Shown here: one piece after another, positions 1 through 10,535 of the stretch | Numbering within the stretch: position 1 is the stretch's first letter | Layout of the letters: each line of letters starts with the position of its first letter | Position numbers and translations under genes: made by a program | The notes under the pieces: generated by a model | Seen by the model: the letters and a program-made list of their open reading frames with translations, nothing else | Databases searched by the model: none | Told to the model about the DNA's origin: nothing | Source of the DNA: Azonexus sp. | GTDB taxonomy: Bacteria; Pseudomonadota; Gammaproteobacteria; Burkholderiales; Rhodocyclaceae | Assembly: GCA_030696345.1 (NCBI GenBank) | Contig: JAUYSK010000016.1 | Location: 620,001 to 684,000 of the forward strand | DNA length: 64,000 nucleotides | Direction of reading: 5' to 3'

Positions 1-3000
1 TGCGGGATGCGCTGGCAGGTATCGAGGCGCACCAAGGCACTCCGGCCGCCCGGGCTTTCTGGTGGGTGGCTCTGGCCTTTCTGGAAACGCTGTCTGACCC
101 TGTGCTGAACTCGGATTTGTCGGTCCGCTATCTATGCTCGCGGATTGATGCCCAGATTCGCCGTCTGCTCAACGGTTCAAGCAATGTTGCCGAACGGGTG
201 ATGCGCGAGGCACTTTATTACGTCGCTCAGGCCCCGGCTGATCTGACACCGCTGATTGCCGATGTCCAGTCGACTTTCGCCTTGCCCGATCTGGTTCCCC
301 AGTCGGTGGCGCCGTCGGCATCGTTGCCGCAGGAAGCGGCGCTGCGCAAATTGCGTGAAACCCTGGCGGTGATAGAAGAGCTGTGGAACAAGTTCTGCAC
401 TGGTAATGCCGGCAGTCTGGCTGGATTTGCCGAGAATGCCCGCAACGGCGCACTGTTGACTGAAGAAATTGGTCAGACTGATCTCAAGCGGCTTGGTCAG
501 GGGCTGGGGGCGGTTGCCAGCTGGTTGCTTGAGGACTCGAAGCGCTATAACGATACGGTGGCGATGGAAGTCGCCACCACGATTCTGTTGTTGCAGAATG
601 CCCAGGAAGGCTTCAAGCGCCTCGGCACTGATTTTGCCCAGCAAGTTGACCTGATGGTTGCCCGCCTCTATGCCTGTATTGCCGGCAGACCTGCAGCGGC
701 TGCCGACGAGGCTATTCCGCTGCTTGATGAGATGACCCGGCGGGCTCAGGAGAAGCTGCTGATTGGTCAGGTTGGTCGTGAAATCCAGAACAACCTGGCG
801 CAGATCGAGCAGGCACTCGATGCCTTTTTCCGTGATCCTGCCAAAGCGCATGATCTTGCCCAGCTTGATGGTCCGCTCAAGCAGATCGGCGGCGCGCTGG
901 CGATGCTTGGTCATTTTGGTGCGGTCAGCAATCTGAATGAATGCAGCGCCAGTATCCGGCGGTTTTCTCAACCTGATTACCAGCCTGCCAGTGCCGATTT
1001 CGAGGCAGTCGCCAACCAGCTCTCGCTGGTCGGATTCTTTGTCGACGCGTTGCAACATGGCGAAACCGATTTTGACGCCTTTGTCCGCCGCATGGAGGGC
1101 GAGGAGGCCGGTAGTCAAGAAAGTGACGATGAAGTCGAAGCCGCCTCTGCGCCAACGGTTGAGGACCAACTGGCCCAACAGACCCGCGAGACGCATGCTC
1201 TGGTTGAAGCACTGAAAGAGGCGCCGCAGGATCTTCGTCTGCAGGAAGAGATCAAGCAGAACCTGCAGTCCATCCAGAAAGATGCTGACCTCGTCGCCAA
1301 TCACGAACTGGGCGAGACCGCCAAAGCTGCCCTCGAAGCCCTTGAGGCGGGTGTCGTGCCGGATGCAGCGGTCGATGCGGCGCTTTCCGGACTCAAGTCG
1401 CAAGTCGCCGATGCGCCGAAGCCATCGGCCCAGACCATGCAGCTGGCCGAATCCAGCCATGAAGAAATTGATGCCGAGCTGCTCGAAATCTTCCTTGAGG
1501 AAGCGGTCGAAGTACTCGCCAGCATCGGCGAGCAGCGGGATATCCTTCTGGCCGATCCGCACAATGTCGATGCACTGACCAACATCCGTCGTGCTACCCA
1601 TACCCTGAAGGGCAGTGGCCGCATGGTTGGTCTTCTTGAGCTCGGTGAGACGGGCTGGGAACTGGAGCAGACCCTCAACCTGTGGCTGCGTCAGGATCAG
1701 TCGGTAACGCCAGAACTGATGGGCATGATCAGCGATGCACATGCGCTGTTCTCGGTCTGGATCGAGCACCTTGCAGCAGGCGATGGCCTGGTGCCGGATA
1801 GCACTGCCCTGATCGCCCTTGCCGGGCGCTTGCGTGGCGTCGAAACGCTGCCTGTCGTAACGCCGACGGTCGCCCCCCCGGTGATTGAGTCGGTCGAGGC
1901 GATCATCGAAATCCCCGAACCGGTGGCGCTGCTCGAACTACCGATAACCGAATCCCCGCCCGAAGCGTCGTTTATCGAGCTTGATTTACCCACGCTTGAA
2001 GAACCAGTCATTGAAGTGCCGGTGTCCGAGGCGTTCGAGCTCGAATTTCCGTTGCTTGAAGAGCCAGAGGAAGCTCTGCCCGAACTGCCTGAGCTTGTTG
2101 AGCTTGAACCGCTTGATGAGCAGGTGCAGTTGCAGGCTGCTACGGAGTCTCTGGAAGATATTCTGGCCAGCGATGAACTGGTGCCGCTCGCAGAAGAGGC
2201 AGCTTTCGAGATTGCCCAGCCGGAAGCAATGCTTTCCCCGGAGGAAGTGCTGCGGTCAACGCCTGAAAACGAGCAAATTCCAGCTTCCGTGACCGCTTCG
2301 CCAACGCTGTACGAGATATTTCGCGATGAAGCTCGTGGCTACCTGCAAACGCTAGTTGATTGCTACGCCGAGCTTGATGCCAACCCGCTGGCGCCAACGA
2401 CCTTTGAAATGACCCGTGCGGCGCATACCCTGGGTGGGATTGCCGCGACGGTTGGCCTGATGCCGCTCAATCATCTGGCGAGTGCGCTTGAACATGCCTT
2501 GCTGCGGCGTGATGTTTCGGCGCACCCGGACAGTATCGAAGGGCTGGAAACGGTTCGTCAGGCAATCATCACGCTTGAAGGGATGTTTGCCGGATTGGCC
2601 GTGCAACAGGAGCCGCAAGAGCAGCTTCAGTTGGTGGCAGCGCTGGGCGACGTTTTCCAAGTGCTGGAGGTTGCTGAAAGTGTTCCGCTGGCAAGCGATG
2701 TAGAAGATATCTCCCTCCCTGATTTGCCGGAGGTCAGTGTCGAAGTCTCGGCAGAGCCCGTCCATGTGGTGCCGGTACAGCCCGTACCGCATCTGACTGA
2801 CGAGCTTGATGAACAACTGCTTCCCATCTTCCTTGAAGAAGCGGCAGATCAGTTGCGTGAGCTGACCGTGCAGTTGCGCGCCTGGCGCGCCGACCCGGCA
2901 GGGGATGCGGCACCGCATGCCATCGCCCGCTTGTTGCATACCTTCAAGGGTAATTCCCGGATGGCCGGGGCGATGAATCTTGGTGAAGTCACTCACCAGC

Positions 3001-5057
3001 TTGAAACGCGCGTTGATGAGGCGATGCGTGGTGGGCGGGCCAGCTCGGCTTTCATCGACGAAATCGAAAATGGTTGTGACACCCTCGATCAGGCTGTCGA
3101 GCGCTTGCGTCAGGGGCCACAGGAAGAGCCGACAGCCGAAGAGGCCGGTGCGGCCGCTGAGCAGGCAAGCGTGGGCGCCACGCCACAACAGGTAGCGGCG
3201 CAGGATGCCGAGCATGAGGGCGAGGTTGGCGGGCAACGTGCCACCTTGCGTGTCCGTGCCGACCTGATCGACCGGCTGGTTAATGAGGCTGGCGAATTGT
3301 CCATCGCGCGGACCCGGATTGAAGGCGAAATGCGCAGTCTGAAGACTTCGCTGCTTGACCTGACCGAAAACGTCATTCGTCTGCGCCGCCAGTTGCGCGA
3401 AATCGAAATTCAGGCCGAAGGCCAGATTCAGGCGCGGGTCGCCCATTCACCGGAGGGCCAGGCCGAATTCGATCCGCTGGAGCTCGATCGCTTTACCCGC
3501 TTCCAGGAACTCACACGTTTCATGGCCGAATCGGTCAATGACGTGGCGACGGTGCAGCAAAACCTGCTGAAGAATCTTGATGATGCCAATGCCGCCATTC
3601 TTGCCCAGTCGCGACTGAATCGCGGCCTGCAGCAGGAGCTGATGGGCGTGCGGATGATTCCGTTTGCCAGCCAGGACGAGCGTTTGTACCGTATTGTTCG
3701 CCAGACGGCGAAGGATGTCGGCAAGCGAGCCAATCTTGATCTGCTCGGTGGTCAGGTTGAAATCGACCGTTCGGTGCTCGACAAGATGCTGGCGCCGATT
3801 GAACACATGCTGCGTAATGCCATCACACATGGCATTGAAACGCGCGAGCAACGTCTCGCTGCCGGCAAGCAGGAGGTCGGCGAAATTACCTTGGCGCTGA
3901 CCCAGGAAGGCAACGAAATCATTCTTGCACTTTCCGATGACGGCAAGGGACTTGATATTGACCGCATCCGCGCCCGGGCCGAAGCCATGGAGCTGCTTCA
4001 GCCGGGGCAGGCTGCGGACGATGCGACCCTGCTTGATTTCATCTTCCAGCCAGGCTTCTCGACGGCTTCCGAATTGACCCAGGTTTCCGGGCGCGGTGTC
4101 GGCATGGACGTCGTCAAGACGGAAGTGACGGAACTCGGCGGTCGTGTCGAAATCTTCTCCCAGCCAGGCAAGGGAACGACCTTCCGGTTGTATTTGCCTC
4201 TGACGTTGGCCGTGACACAGACCTTGCTGGTCCGCGTCGGCACGCAACTGTATGCCGTACCTTCGACCATGATCGAACAGGTCATGGAGATGAAGGAAAA
4301 GCAACTGGCCGTGCTGCGCGAAAAGGGTGAGGCGGAGTGGCAGGGGCATCATTACCCGCTGCATTTCCTTTCACATTTGCTCGGCGATGCCAATGCGGTT
4401 CCGGAAGTGCGCCGCCGCTACTGGATTTTGCTGTTGCGCTCGGGAACACAACGCGTGGCTGTGCAGGTGGATGAGCTCCAAGGCAACCAGGAAGTCGTCG
4501 TCAAGAACATTGGTGCCCAGTTGGCCCGTGTCGTCGGCATTGCTGGGGCGACGGTGCTCGGTGATGGTCGGGTTGTCCTGATTCTGAATCCGGTAGCGCT
4601 GGTCAGCCGGACGCCGGTAATCAGCTTGCAGGGCACGGCGGCAGATGCTCCGGCCCCGGTTGCCATTGTCGAGAAGAGGATGCCGACCGTCATGGTGGTC
4701 GACGATTCGCTGACGGTACGCAAGATCACCAGTCGCCTGCTTGCTCGCGAAGGCTATGAAGTGATTCTGGCCAAGGATGGTGTCGACGGTCTGGAGCAAC
4801 TGATCGACGTGACGCCCGATGTCATCCTGTCCGACATCGAAATGCCACGGATGGACGGCTTTGACTTCGTTCGTAACCTGCGCGCCGACGACAGGCTGAA
4901 GTCCTTGCCGGTGATCATGATCACCTCGCGAACCGCCGACAAGCATCGCAACTACGCCTTTGAAATCGGTGCCAATCATTACCTCGGCAAACCGTATGAC
5001 GAAGAAGAGTTGCTTGGCCTGATCGCCGGCTACATCAAGGCGAAAGCTGGCGCTTAA
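1..5057 (+). CDS. chpA: ChpA/PilL-type hybrid chemotaxis histidine kinase, 5' end outside window
   Basis: CheA-like kinase of the type IV pilus (twitching) chemosensory system; it autophosphorylates and passes phosphate to PilG/PilH-type regulators. The reading frame is open to the left edge, so the start is missing. Counting from an internal GTG at 66, phosphotransfer domains have their histidines near 512 (HTLKGSGRM), 787 (HTLGG) and 958 (HTFKGNSRM). They are followed by the kinase core (HMLRNAITHGIE N-box, GRGVGMDVV G-box), a CheW-like domain and a C-terminal receiver with Asp1590 in LSDIEMPRMDG. Long Glu/Pro-rich linkers separate the Hpt units. The middle Hpt has lost the usual Lys after the His. 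pilT and pilU lie about 10 kb downstream. The gene ends tail to tail with the photolyase, overlapping it by 4 bp. Confidence 0.9.
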   Translation, partial: RDALAGIEAHQGTPAARAFWWVALAFLETLSDPVLNSDLSVRYLCSRIDAQIRRLLNGSSNVAERVMREALYYVAQAPADLTPLIADVQSTFALPDLVPQSVAPSASLPQEAALRKLRETLAVIEELWNKFCTGNAGSLAGFAENARNGALLTEEIGQTDLKRLGQGLGAVASWLLEDSKRYNDTVAMEVATTILLLQNAQEGFKRLGTDFAQQVDLMVARLYACIAGRPAAAADEAIPLLDEMTRRAQEKLLIGQVGREIQNNLAQIEQALDAFFRDPAKAHDLAQLDGPLKQIGGALAMLGHFGAVSNLNECSASIRRFSQPDYQPASADFEAVANQLSLVGFFVDALQHGETDFDAFVRRMEGEEAGSQESDDEVEAASAPTVEDQLAQQTRETHALVEALKEAPQDLRLQEEIKQNLQSIQKDADLVANHELGETAKAALEALEAGVVPDAAVDAALSGLKSQVADAPKPSAQTMQLAESSHEEIDAELLEIFLEEAVEVLASIGEQRDILLADPHNVDALTNIRRATHTLKGSGRMVGLLELGETGWELEQTLNLWLRQDQSVTPELMGMISDAHALFSVWIEHLAAGDGLVPDSTALIALAGRLRGVETLPVVTPTVAPPVIESVEAIIEIPEPVALLELPITESPPEASFIELDLPTLEEPVIEVPVSEAFELEFPLLEEPEEALPELPELVELEPLDEQVQLQAATESLEDILASDELVPLAEEAAFEIAQPEAMLSPEEVLRSTPENEQIPASVTASPTLYEIFRDEARGYLQTLVDCYAELDANPLAPTTFEMTRAAHTLGGIAATVGLMPLNHLASALEHALLRRDVSAHPDSIEGLETVRQAIITLEGMFAGLAVQQEPQEQLQLVAALGDVFQVLEVAESVPLASDVEDISLPDLPEVSVEVSAEPVHVVPVQPVPHLTDELDEQLLPIFLEEAADQLRELTVQLRAWRADPAGDAAPHAIARLLHTFKGNSRMAGAMNLGEVTHQLETRVDEAMRGGRASSAFIDEIENGCDTLDQAVERLRQGPQEEPTAEEAGAAAEQASVGATPQQVAAQDAEHEGEVGGQRATLRVRADLIDRLVNEAGELSIARTRIEGEMRSLKTSLLDLTENVIRLRRQLREIEIQAEGQIQARVAHSPEGQAEFDPLELDRFTRFQELTRFMAESVNDVATVQQNLLKNLDDANAAILAQSRLNRGLQQELMGVRMIPFASQDERLYRIVRQTAKDVGKRANLDLLGGQVEIDRSVLDKMLAPIEHMLRNAITHGIETREQRLAAGKQEVGEITLALTQEGNEIILALSDDGKGLDIDRIRARAEAMELLQPGQAADDATLLDFIFQPGFSTASELTQVSGRGVGMDVVKTEVTELGGRVEIFSQPGKGTTFRLYLPLTLAVTQTLLVRVGTQLYAVPSTMIEQVMEMKEKQLAVLREKGEAEWQGHHYPLHFLSHLLGDANAVPEVRRRYWILLLRSGTQRVAVQVDELQGNQEVVVKNIGAQLARVVGIAGATVLGDGRVVLILNPVALVSRTPVISLQGTAADAPAPVAIVEKRMPTVMVVDDSLTVRKITSRLLAREGYEVILAKDGVDGLEQLIDVTPDVILSDIEMPRMDGFDFVRNLRADDRLKSLPVIMITSRTADKHRNYAFEIGANHYLGKPYDEEELLGLIAGYIKAKAGA

Positions 5058-6466
5058 ACGGCTTTTTTGACCACTGCGTAACGGGCCAGGGTTTTTTCTC
5101 TGGCCCTTGCATGGTCAACGACCGGCCCGGGATAGTCGCGGCCGATCACCACACCCTGTGCTTCCTGTTCCAGCCGCCCCATCAGCCATGGGGCATGGAT
5201 GTATTTGTCCGGCACCTTGGCGAGTTCCGGGATATAGCGTCGGATGAATTTACCCTCCGGATCGAACCGTTCCGACTGGGTAATCGGGTTGAAAATTCGG
5301 AAATAGGGTTGTGCGTCGCAACCGCTGGATGAAGCCCATTGCCAGCCGCCGTTATTCGCCGAGAGGTCAAAGTCGTTGAGCTGCTCGGCGAAGAATTTTT
5401 CGCCCAGTCGCCAGTCGATGCCGAGATCCTTGGTCAGGAAGGAGGCGACCACCATTCGCAGGCGGTTGTGCATCCAGCCGCTGAAATTCAACTGACGCAT
5501 GGCGGCGTCGACCAGCGGGTAGCCCGTGCGCCCCTCGCACCATGCGGCAAAGCCTTCGGGCCAGTTCTCCCACTGAATCGCATCGTAGTCCGGCTTGAAG
5601 GCGTGACCGACGACGTGAGGGAAACGGTCAAGAATCATGAAATAGAAATCACGCCAGATCAGTTCGCTGAGCCAGGTGTCCGCCTCGTTCGCCAGCGCAC
5701 TGCGAACCAGTTCGCGGATCGAAATGGTGCCAAAGCGCAGGTGCACCGACAGGTAGGAAACGCCTTTGATCGCAGGAAAATCTCGTAGTGCGCCGTAACG
5801 CTTGATACGACCAGCGGCGAATTCCGCGAATAACATTCGGGCGCCGGACATGCCGGGCTCAATGCCGAGTTCAGTCAGATCGGTATTTTCAAAGCCAATA
5901 TCAGTCAGACTTGGCACCCCGGCCAGCTCGTTGCCGGCCAGACAGCCATCACCGGCGTAAGTGGCACAGTCTGCTGCGGTCAACCGCTTCAACCAGGCAT
6001 TTTTGTAGGGCGTAAAAACGGAGAATGGCTTGCCGGCCTGGGTCAGCACTTCGTCGCCATCGAAAATGCTCTGGTCCTTGAGGCAGTGAAAGTCGATTCC
6101 GCTATCTGTCAGGCTGGCACTTGCCTCGGCATCCCGTTGCTTGGCGGCTGGCTCGTAATCACGGTTGGCGAAAACTGTTGAAACGCCCAACTCGTGAACC
6201 AGTTTCGGAATTTCTTCGCTAGCCAGACCATGGCGAACGATCAGTCCGCCACCTCGGGCCCGCAGTGCAGCGTCAAGCTCAAGCAGTGATTGGTGAATGA
6301 AATGGACGCGACGATCTCGTCGGGAGGGCAGGGCATCGAGGATTTCAGTATCGAAAACAAAGGTGCAATAGACCTGCTCCGCCTCGGTGAGTGCCGCGCT
6401 CAGGGCGGCGTGGTCGTGGTCGCGCAGGTCGCGGCGGAACCAGACGAGAGCCTTTTTATTTTTCAT
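5054..6466 (-). CDS. phrB: Deoxyribodipyrimidine photolyase
   Basis: Light-driven repair of cyclobutane pyrimidine dimers in DNA using reduced FAD and an antenna cofactor. The protein is 470 aa, the usual class I CPD photolyase length. The N-terminal antenna domain starts [19 protein letters not shown]. The C-terminal FAD domain has the conserved run [15 protein letters not shown], then [18 protein letters not shown] and [19 protein letters not shown], which hold the FAD and tryptophan-chain residues. It starts with ATG 38 bp from the divergent yqgE start, with no clear ribosome binding site. It is convergent with chpA. The family call is firm. I prefer CPD photolyase over cryptochrome or (6-4) photolyase from the overall class I pattern. 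Confidence 0.93.
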   Translation of the reverse strand: MKNKKALVWFRRDLRDHDHAALSAALTEAEQVYCTFVFDTEILDALPSRRDRRVHFIHQSLLELDAALRARGGGLIVRHGLASEEIPKLVHELGVSTVFANRDYEPAAKQRDAEASASLTDSGIDFHCLKDQSIFDGDEVLTQAGKPFSVFTPYKNAWLKRLTAADCATYAGDGCLAGNELAGVPSLTDIGFENTDLTELGIEPGMSGARMLFAEFAAGRIKRYGALRDFPAIKGVSYLSVHLRFGTISIRELVRSALANEADTWLSELIWRDFYFMILDRFPHVVGHAFKPDYDAIQWENWPEGFAAWCEGRTGYPLVDAAMRQLNFSGWMHNRLRMVVASFLTKDLGIDWRLGEKFFAEQLNDFDLSANNGGWQWASSSGCDAQPYFRIFNPITQSERFDPEGKFIRRYIPELAKVPDKYIHAPWLMGRLEQEAQGVVIGRDYPGPVVDHARAREKTLARYAVVKKAV

Positions 6467-6504
6467 GGTTGGTTTGTACCCCGGGGGCGATTAAAATTCC
6501 AGTT

Positions 6505-7065
6505 ATGGATAGCGTCAACCTCACCGATAACTTTCTCATCGCCATGCCGACGCTGGAGGATCCCTATTTTGCCAACGCCCTCGTTTATATCTGCGAACAC
6601 AACGAAAATGGCGCGCTGGGGATTATCGTCAATCGGCCCATCGACATGAATCTGGCCGGGCTGTTCGAGAAAATCGACATCAAGCTGGATGCAGAAAGCT
6701 TGGCCAATCTGCCCGTCTATTTCGGCGGCCCGGTTCAGCTGGATCGTGGCTTTGTCCTGCATCGGCCGATTGGCAAATGGCAGTCAACGCTGGCCGTCAG
6801 TAGCGAGGTCGGTCTGACCAGTTCGCGTGACGTGTTGAGTTCGGTCGGTAGTGCCGGACTACCCGCCGAGATTCTCGTCACGCTGGGCTATTCCGGTTGG
6901 GATGCCGGTCAGCTCGAAGACGAGCTGAAACAAAATTCGTGGCTGACCGTGCCGGCCAAAGCCAGCATCCTGTTTGATCTGCCGCCGGAAGAGCGTTTGG
7001 CGGCGGCGATGCAGAAACTCGGTATCAGTTTCGCCCAGCTTTCCGACGTCGCCGGGCATGCCTGA
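6505..7065 (+). CDS. yqgE: YqgE/AlgH family protein
   Basis: Conserved cytoplasmic protein (UPF0301) of uncertain biochemical role, nearly always next to ruvX/yqgF as here. The 186-aa product begins [20 protein letters not shown], and the family signatures [12 protein letters not shown] and [15 protein letters not shown] are visible. The ATG at 6505 is chosen because the family begins just before the LIAMP motif; an earlier in-frame start would add residues that do not look like the family and would run into the photolyase promoter. The stop overlaps the ruvX start by 8 bp, so the two are probably translated together. Confidence 0.9.
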   Translation: MDSVNLTDNFLIAMPTLEDPYFANALVYICEHNENGALGIIVNRPIDMNLAGLFEKIDIKLDAESLANLPVYFGGPVQLDRGFVLHRPIGKWQSTLAVSSEVGLTSSRDVLSSVGSAGLPAEILVTLGYSGWDAGQLEDELKQNSWLTVPAKASILFDLPPEERLAAAMQKLGISFAQLSDVAGHA

Positions 7066-7475
7066 AGGCACGATTCTGGCCTTTGATTTCGGCGAGAAAC
7101 GCATCGGCGTAGCTACCGGTGAAACCTTGCTTTGCAGTGCCCACCCGCTGACCGTCATCCATGCCGAATCGAACGATGATCGCTTTGCCGCCATCGGCAA
7201 GCTGGTCGCCGAATGGCAACCTGTGCAACTAGTCGTCGGGCTACCATCCCATGCCGACGGCACGCCGCACGAGATGACCCGGCTGGCCACCAAGTTTGCC
7301 GAACGCCTCAAACGTCGCTACAACCTACCGGTGGGTTTCGCTGACGAACGCCTGACCTCCGTCGACGCCGAATCCCGTCTTCGCGAAACCGGCCGTAACA
7401 GCAAGTCTGCCAAGCCGCTGCTCGATGCGGTGGCGGCCCAACTTATCCTTCAAACCTGGTTCGAAAGCCCGCACC

Positions 7476-7492
<17 letters not shown>
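7058..7492 (+). CDS. ruvX: Putative pre-16S rRNA nuclease / Holliday junction resolvase-like RuvX
   Basis: YqgF-family RNase H-fold nuclease linked to 16S rRNA 5' maturation. The 144-aa product begins [20 protein letters not shown], where the first Asp of the DFGxKRIG motif is a catalytic residue. Other family features are [14 protein letters not shown] and [15 protein letters not shown], followed by the [14 protein letters not shown] helix carrying the final Asp. Start ATG 7058 lies inside the end of yqgE. The 3' end overlaps pyrR by 17 bp. It belongs to an overlapping operon running from yqgE to pyrC'. Confidence 0.92.
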
Positions 7493-7977
<485 letters not shown>

Positions 7978-7985
<8 letters not shown>

Positions 7986-8937
7986 CCCGCAGTTGAACAA
8001 GGATGGTGAGCTGACCCACCTGCTGACCATCGAGGGCTTGCCGCAACGCATCCTGACGCAGATTCTCGATACGGCAGCCTCCTTCATGGAAGTTTCGGCC
8101 CGCGAGGTCAAGAAGGTGCCGTTGCTGCGCGGCAAGAGCGTCTTCAACCTGTTCTTCGAGAATTCGACGCGCACCCGCACCACCTTCGAGATTGCCGCCA
8201 AGCGCCTATCGGCCGACGTCATTAACCTTGACATCAACAAGTCGTCGGCCAGCAAGGGCGAGACCCTGCTTGATACCATCGACAACCTGTGTGCCATGCA
8301 CGCCAACCTGTTCGTCGTGCGTCACGCCTCGAGTGGCGCGCCTTACCTGATTGCCGAGCACCTGCATAACACCGGCCGCGATGACATCCACGTCGTCAAT
8401 GCCGGCGATGGTCGTCATGCCCACCCGACGCAGGGCCTGCTCGACATGTATACGATTCGCCACTACAAGAAGGATTTCACGCAGCTGCGCGTCGCCATCG
8501 TCGGTGACATCCTGCATTCGCGGGTGGCGCGTTCCGATATTCATGCACTGACCACGCTGGGCGTCCCGGAAGTCCGCGCCATCGGGCCGGAAACGCTGCT
8601 GCCCAAGCATCTCGACAAGCTGGGCGTGCATGTCTTTCATGACATGAACGAAGGGCTCAAGGACGTCGACGTGATCATCATGCTGCGTTTGCAGAACGAG
8701 CGGATGACCGGCGCGCTGCTGCCTTCAGCTGGCGAATATTTCCGTCACTACGGTCTGACGCCGCAGAAGCTGGCATTGGCCAAGTCGGACGCCATCGTGA
8801 TGCATCCGGGGCCGATGAACCGGGGTGTCGAAATCCACTCGGCGGTGGCCGATGGCTCGCAGGCCGTAATCCTGCCCCAGGTCACCTTCGGCATTGCCGT
8901 GCGCATGGCCGTCATGAGCATCGTTGCAGGGAATTAA
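7978..8937 (+). CDS. pyrB: Aspartate carbamoyltransferase catalytic subunit
   Basis: Condenses carbamoyl phosphate with aspartate in the committed step of UMP synthesis. The 319-aa product has the carbamoyl-phosphate motif [18 protein letters not shown], the [12 protein letters not shown] loop, and [12 protein letters not shown] near the C-terminus. The ATG at 7978 overlaps the end of pyrR. The next gene, an inactive dihydroorotase homologue, begins 1 bp after the stop. The pairing matches the pseudomonad class A ATCase, in which PyrB assembles with a non-catalytic PyrC' rather than with PyrI; no pyrI is present here. Confidence 0.95.
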
Positions 8938-8938
8938 G

Positions 8939-10186
8939 ATGAATATTGAAATCCGAAACGGTCGTGTAATTGACCCGAAAAACGGGGTTGACCGCAGCAC
9001 TACGCTTTTTGTCGCTGATGGCAAGGTTGCCGGGCTGAGTGACGCGCCGGCGGGCTTCGTGGCCGAACAGACCATCGATGCCACTGGTTGCGTTGTCTGC
9101 CCTGGCTTTATTGATCTCGGTGCCCGCCTCAACAGCATTGAGGCCGAGCTGGCCGCAGCCGTGGCTGGTGGCGTAACCTCGGTGGTTGTGCCGCCGGATG
9201 CCGATCCGCCGCTTGATGAGCCGGAACTGGCTGATCGCCTGGTGCACCGTGGCACCGAAATCGGCAAGGCCCGCGTGCTGCCGCTCGGCGCACTGACGCT
9301 GGGTCTCAACGGCGAGCGCCTGTCCGAACTTGCCGGCTTGAAGAAGGCCGGCTGCGTCGCCTTCTCGCAAGCCAATCGAACGGTAGTCGATACGGAAGCC
9401 CTGCTGCGTGCGATGGAGTATGCGACGACCTTCGGTTTTGCCATCTGGCTGCAGCCGCAGGATTACTGGTTGTCACGCAACGGCATTGCCCATGAAGGCG
9501 AAGTTTCCAGCCGTCTTGGCCTGGCCGGCATTCCGGTTGCCGCCGAAACCATCGCCGTTGGCACCATCATCCAGCTGGTGCGCGTTACCGGCTGTCGTGT
9601 GCATCTGACACGTATTTCATCGGCAGCAGGTATGGCGTTGGTCCACCGGGCGCAGCACGACCATCTGCCGATCACCTGTGACATTGGCGTGCATCACCTG
9701 CTGCTGACCGAAAACGATATCGGCTTCTTCAATCCGCACGCCCGTTTCAGCCCACCGTTACGGGGGCAAAATGACCGTCAGGCGCTGTCCACCGCAGCAG
9801 TCGCCGGATTGGCGGCGATTTGCTCCGATCACACTCCGGTCGGTGCAGACGACAAACTGCTACCCTTTGGCGAAGCCAAACCCGGTGCTACCGGGCTTGA
9901 GGTGCTGTTGCCGCTGACGCTCAAATGGGCTGAGGAGGCCGGCGTTTCACTGTCTGATGCCTTGGGCCGGATCACCTGGGCACCGGCGGAAATTCTTGGC
10001 CTGTCAAGCGGCCAACTGGCCAGCGGCGCTGTTGCGGACATCTGTATTTTTGATCCCGAAACCACTTGGCAACTGACTCCGGAAACCCTGAAGAGTCGCG
10101 GCAAGAATTCACCGTGGCTGGGTTACATGATGACTGGCAAAGTCAGCACAACCCTGGTCGGTGGACGCATCGTATATCAGGCTTGA
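8939..10186 (+). CDS. pyrC': Inactive dihydroorotase homologue (PyrC'/PyrX)
   Basis: Amidohydrolase-fold protein of 415 aa that probably serves as a structural partner of PyrB rather than as an enzyme. An active type I dihydroorotase has PGFIDxHxH, whose two histidines bind zinc. Here the motif reads PGFIDLGARLNS, so residues 61 and 63 are Gly and Arg. The rest of the fold is well kept, including VHLTRISSAAGMALV, the DIGVHHLLLTENDIG strand, ICSDHTP and ITWAPAEILGL. It lies 1 bp downstream of pyrB, starts at ATG 8939 after an AGGG ribosome binding site, and is followed by a strong terminator. An active dihydroorotase must be encoded elsewhere. Confidence 0.9.
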   Translation: MNIEIRNGRVIDPKNGVDRSTTLFVADGKVAGLSDAPAGFVAEQTIDATGCVVCPGFIDLGARLNSIEAELAAAVAGGVTSVVVPPDADPPLDEPELADRLVHRGTEIGKARVLPLGALTLGLNGERLSELAGLKKAGCVAFSQANRTVVDTEALLRAMEYATTFGFAIWLQPQDYWLSRNGIAHEGEVSSRLGLAGIPVAAETIAVGTIIQLVRVTGCRVHLTRISSAAGMALVHRAQHDHLPITCDIGVHHLLLTENDIGFFNPHARFSPPLRGQNDRQALSTAAVAGLAAICSDHTPVGADDKLLPFGEAKPGATGLEVLLPLTLKWAEEAGVSLSDALGRITWAPAEILGLSSGQLASGAVADICIFDPETTWQLTPETLKSRGKNSPWLGYMMTGKVSTTLVGGRIVYQA

Positions 10187-10201
10187 AGCAGCACGCCAAA
10201 A

Positions 10202-10235
10202 CGAAAAACGGCGGGTAGTTGCCCGCCGTTTTTCG
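10202..10235 (+). terminator. Rho-independent terminator of the pyr operon
   Basis: Perfect 14-bp inverted repeat (10202-10215 with 10222-10235) around a 6-base loop, starting 16 bp after the pyrC' stop. It has A-runs on the left arm and a T-run on the right arm, so it could act in both directions. Confidence 0.9.
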
Positions 10236-10535
10236 TGGACGCATGGTTTGCTGCTTGTCGCTGGGCAGATATTGACGTCAGAGTGCTGCCCACACCCGCC
10301 ACTCGGGAAAAATGGATGCCGCTATTTGACGATTGAAATGGGCGAGGGAAATCGGTCGTTCGACTTTCGCTTTCGCTATTTCACCTTGGGCGGTGGGCAG
10401 GTGATCAGAGACGGTCGCTGCAGAACTGCATTACGCCAGTAACGTGGTATCAAATTGTCGGCAACGTACAAATCGCTATTAGTGCGATAATTGATTTTAG
10501 ATATATGTCAGGTAGCTTTTTATTCTGCGATCAAG
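10236..10535. other. Gene-free stretch between the pyr operon and the phnD-like gene
   Basis: About 300 bp with no convincing coding frame, RNA gene or repeat. The last ~80 bp become AT-rich and should hold the promoter of the phnD-like/GGDEF pair, but I could not fix -35 and -10 boxes with confidence. Confidence 0.5.

Noticed and set aside
177..1769. 530-codon open frame on the minus strand opposite chpA
   Set aside because: It lies fully inside a well-supported gene in the opposite strand, has no family motifs and no ribosome binding site; long antisense frames are common at this GC content.
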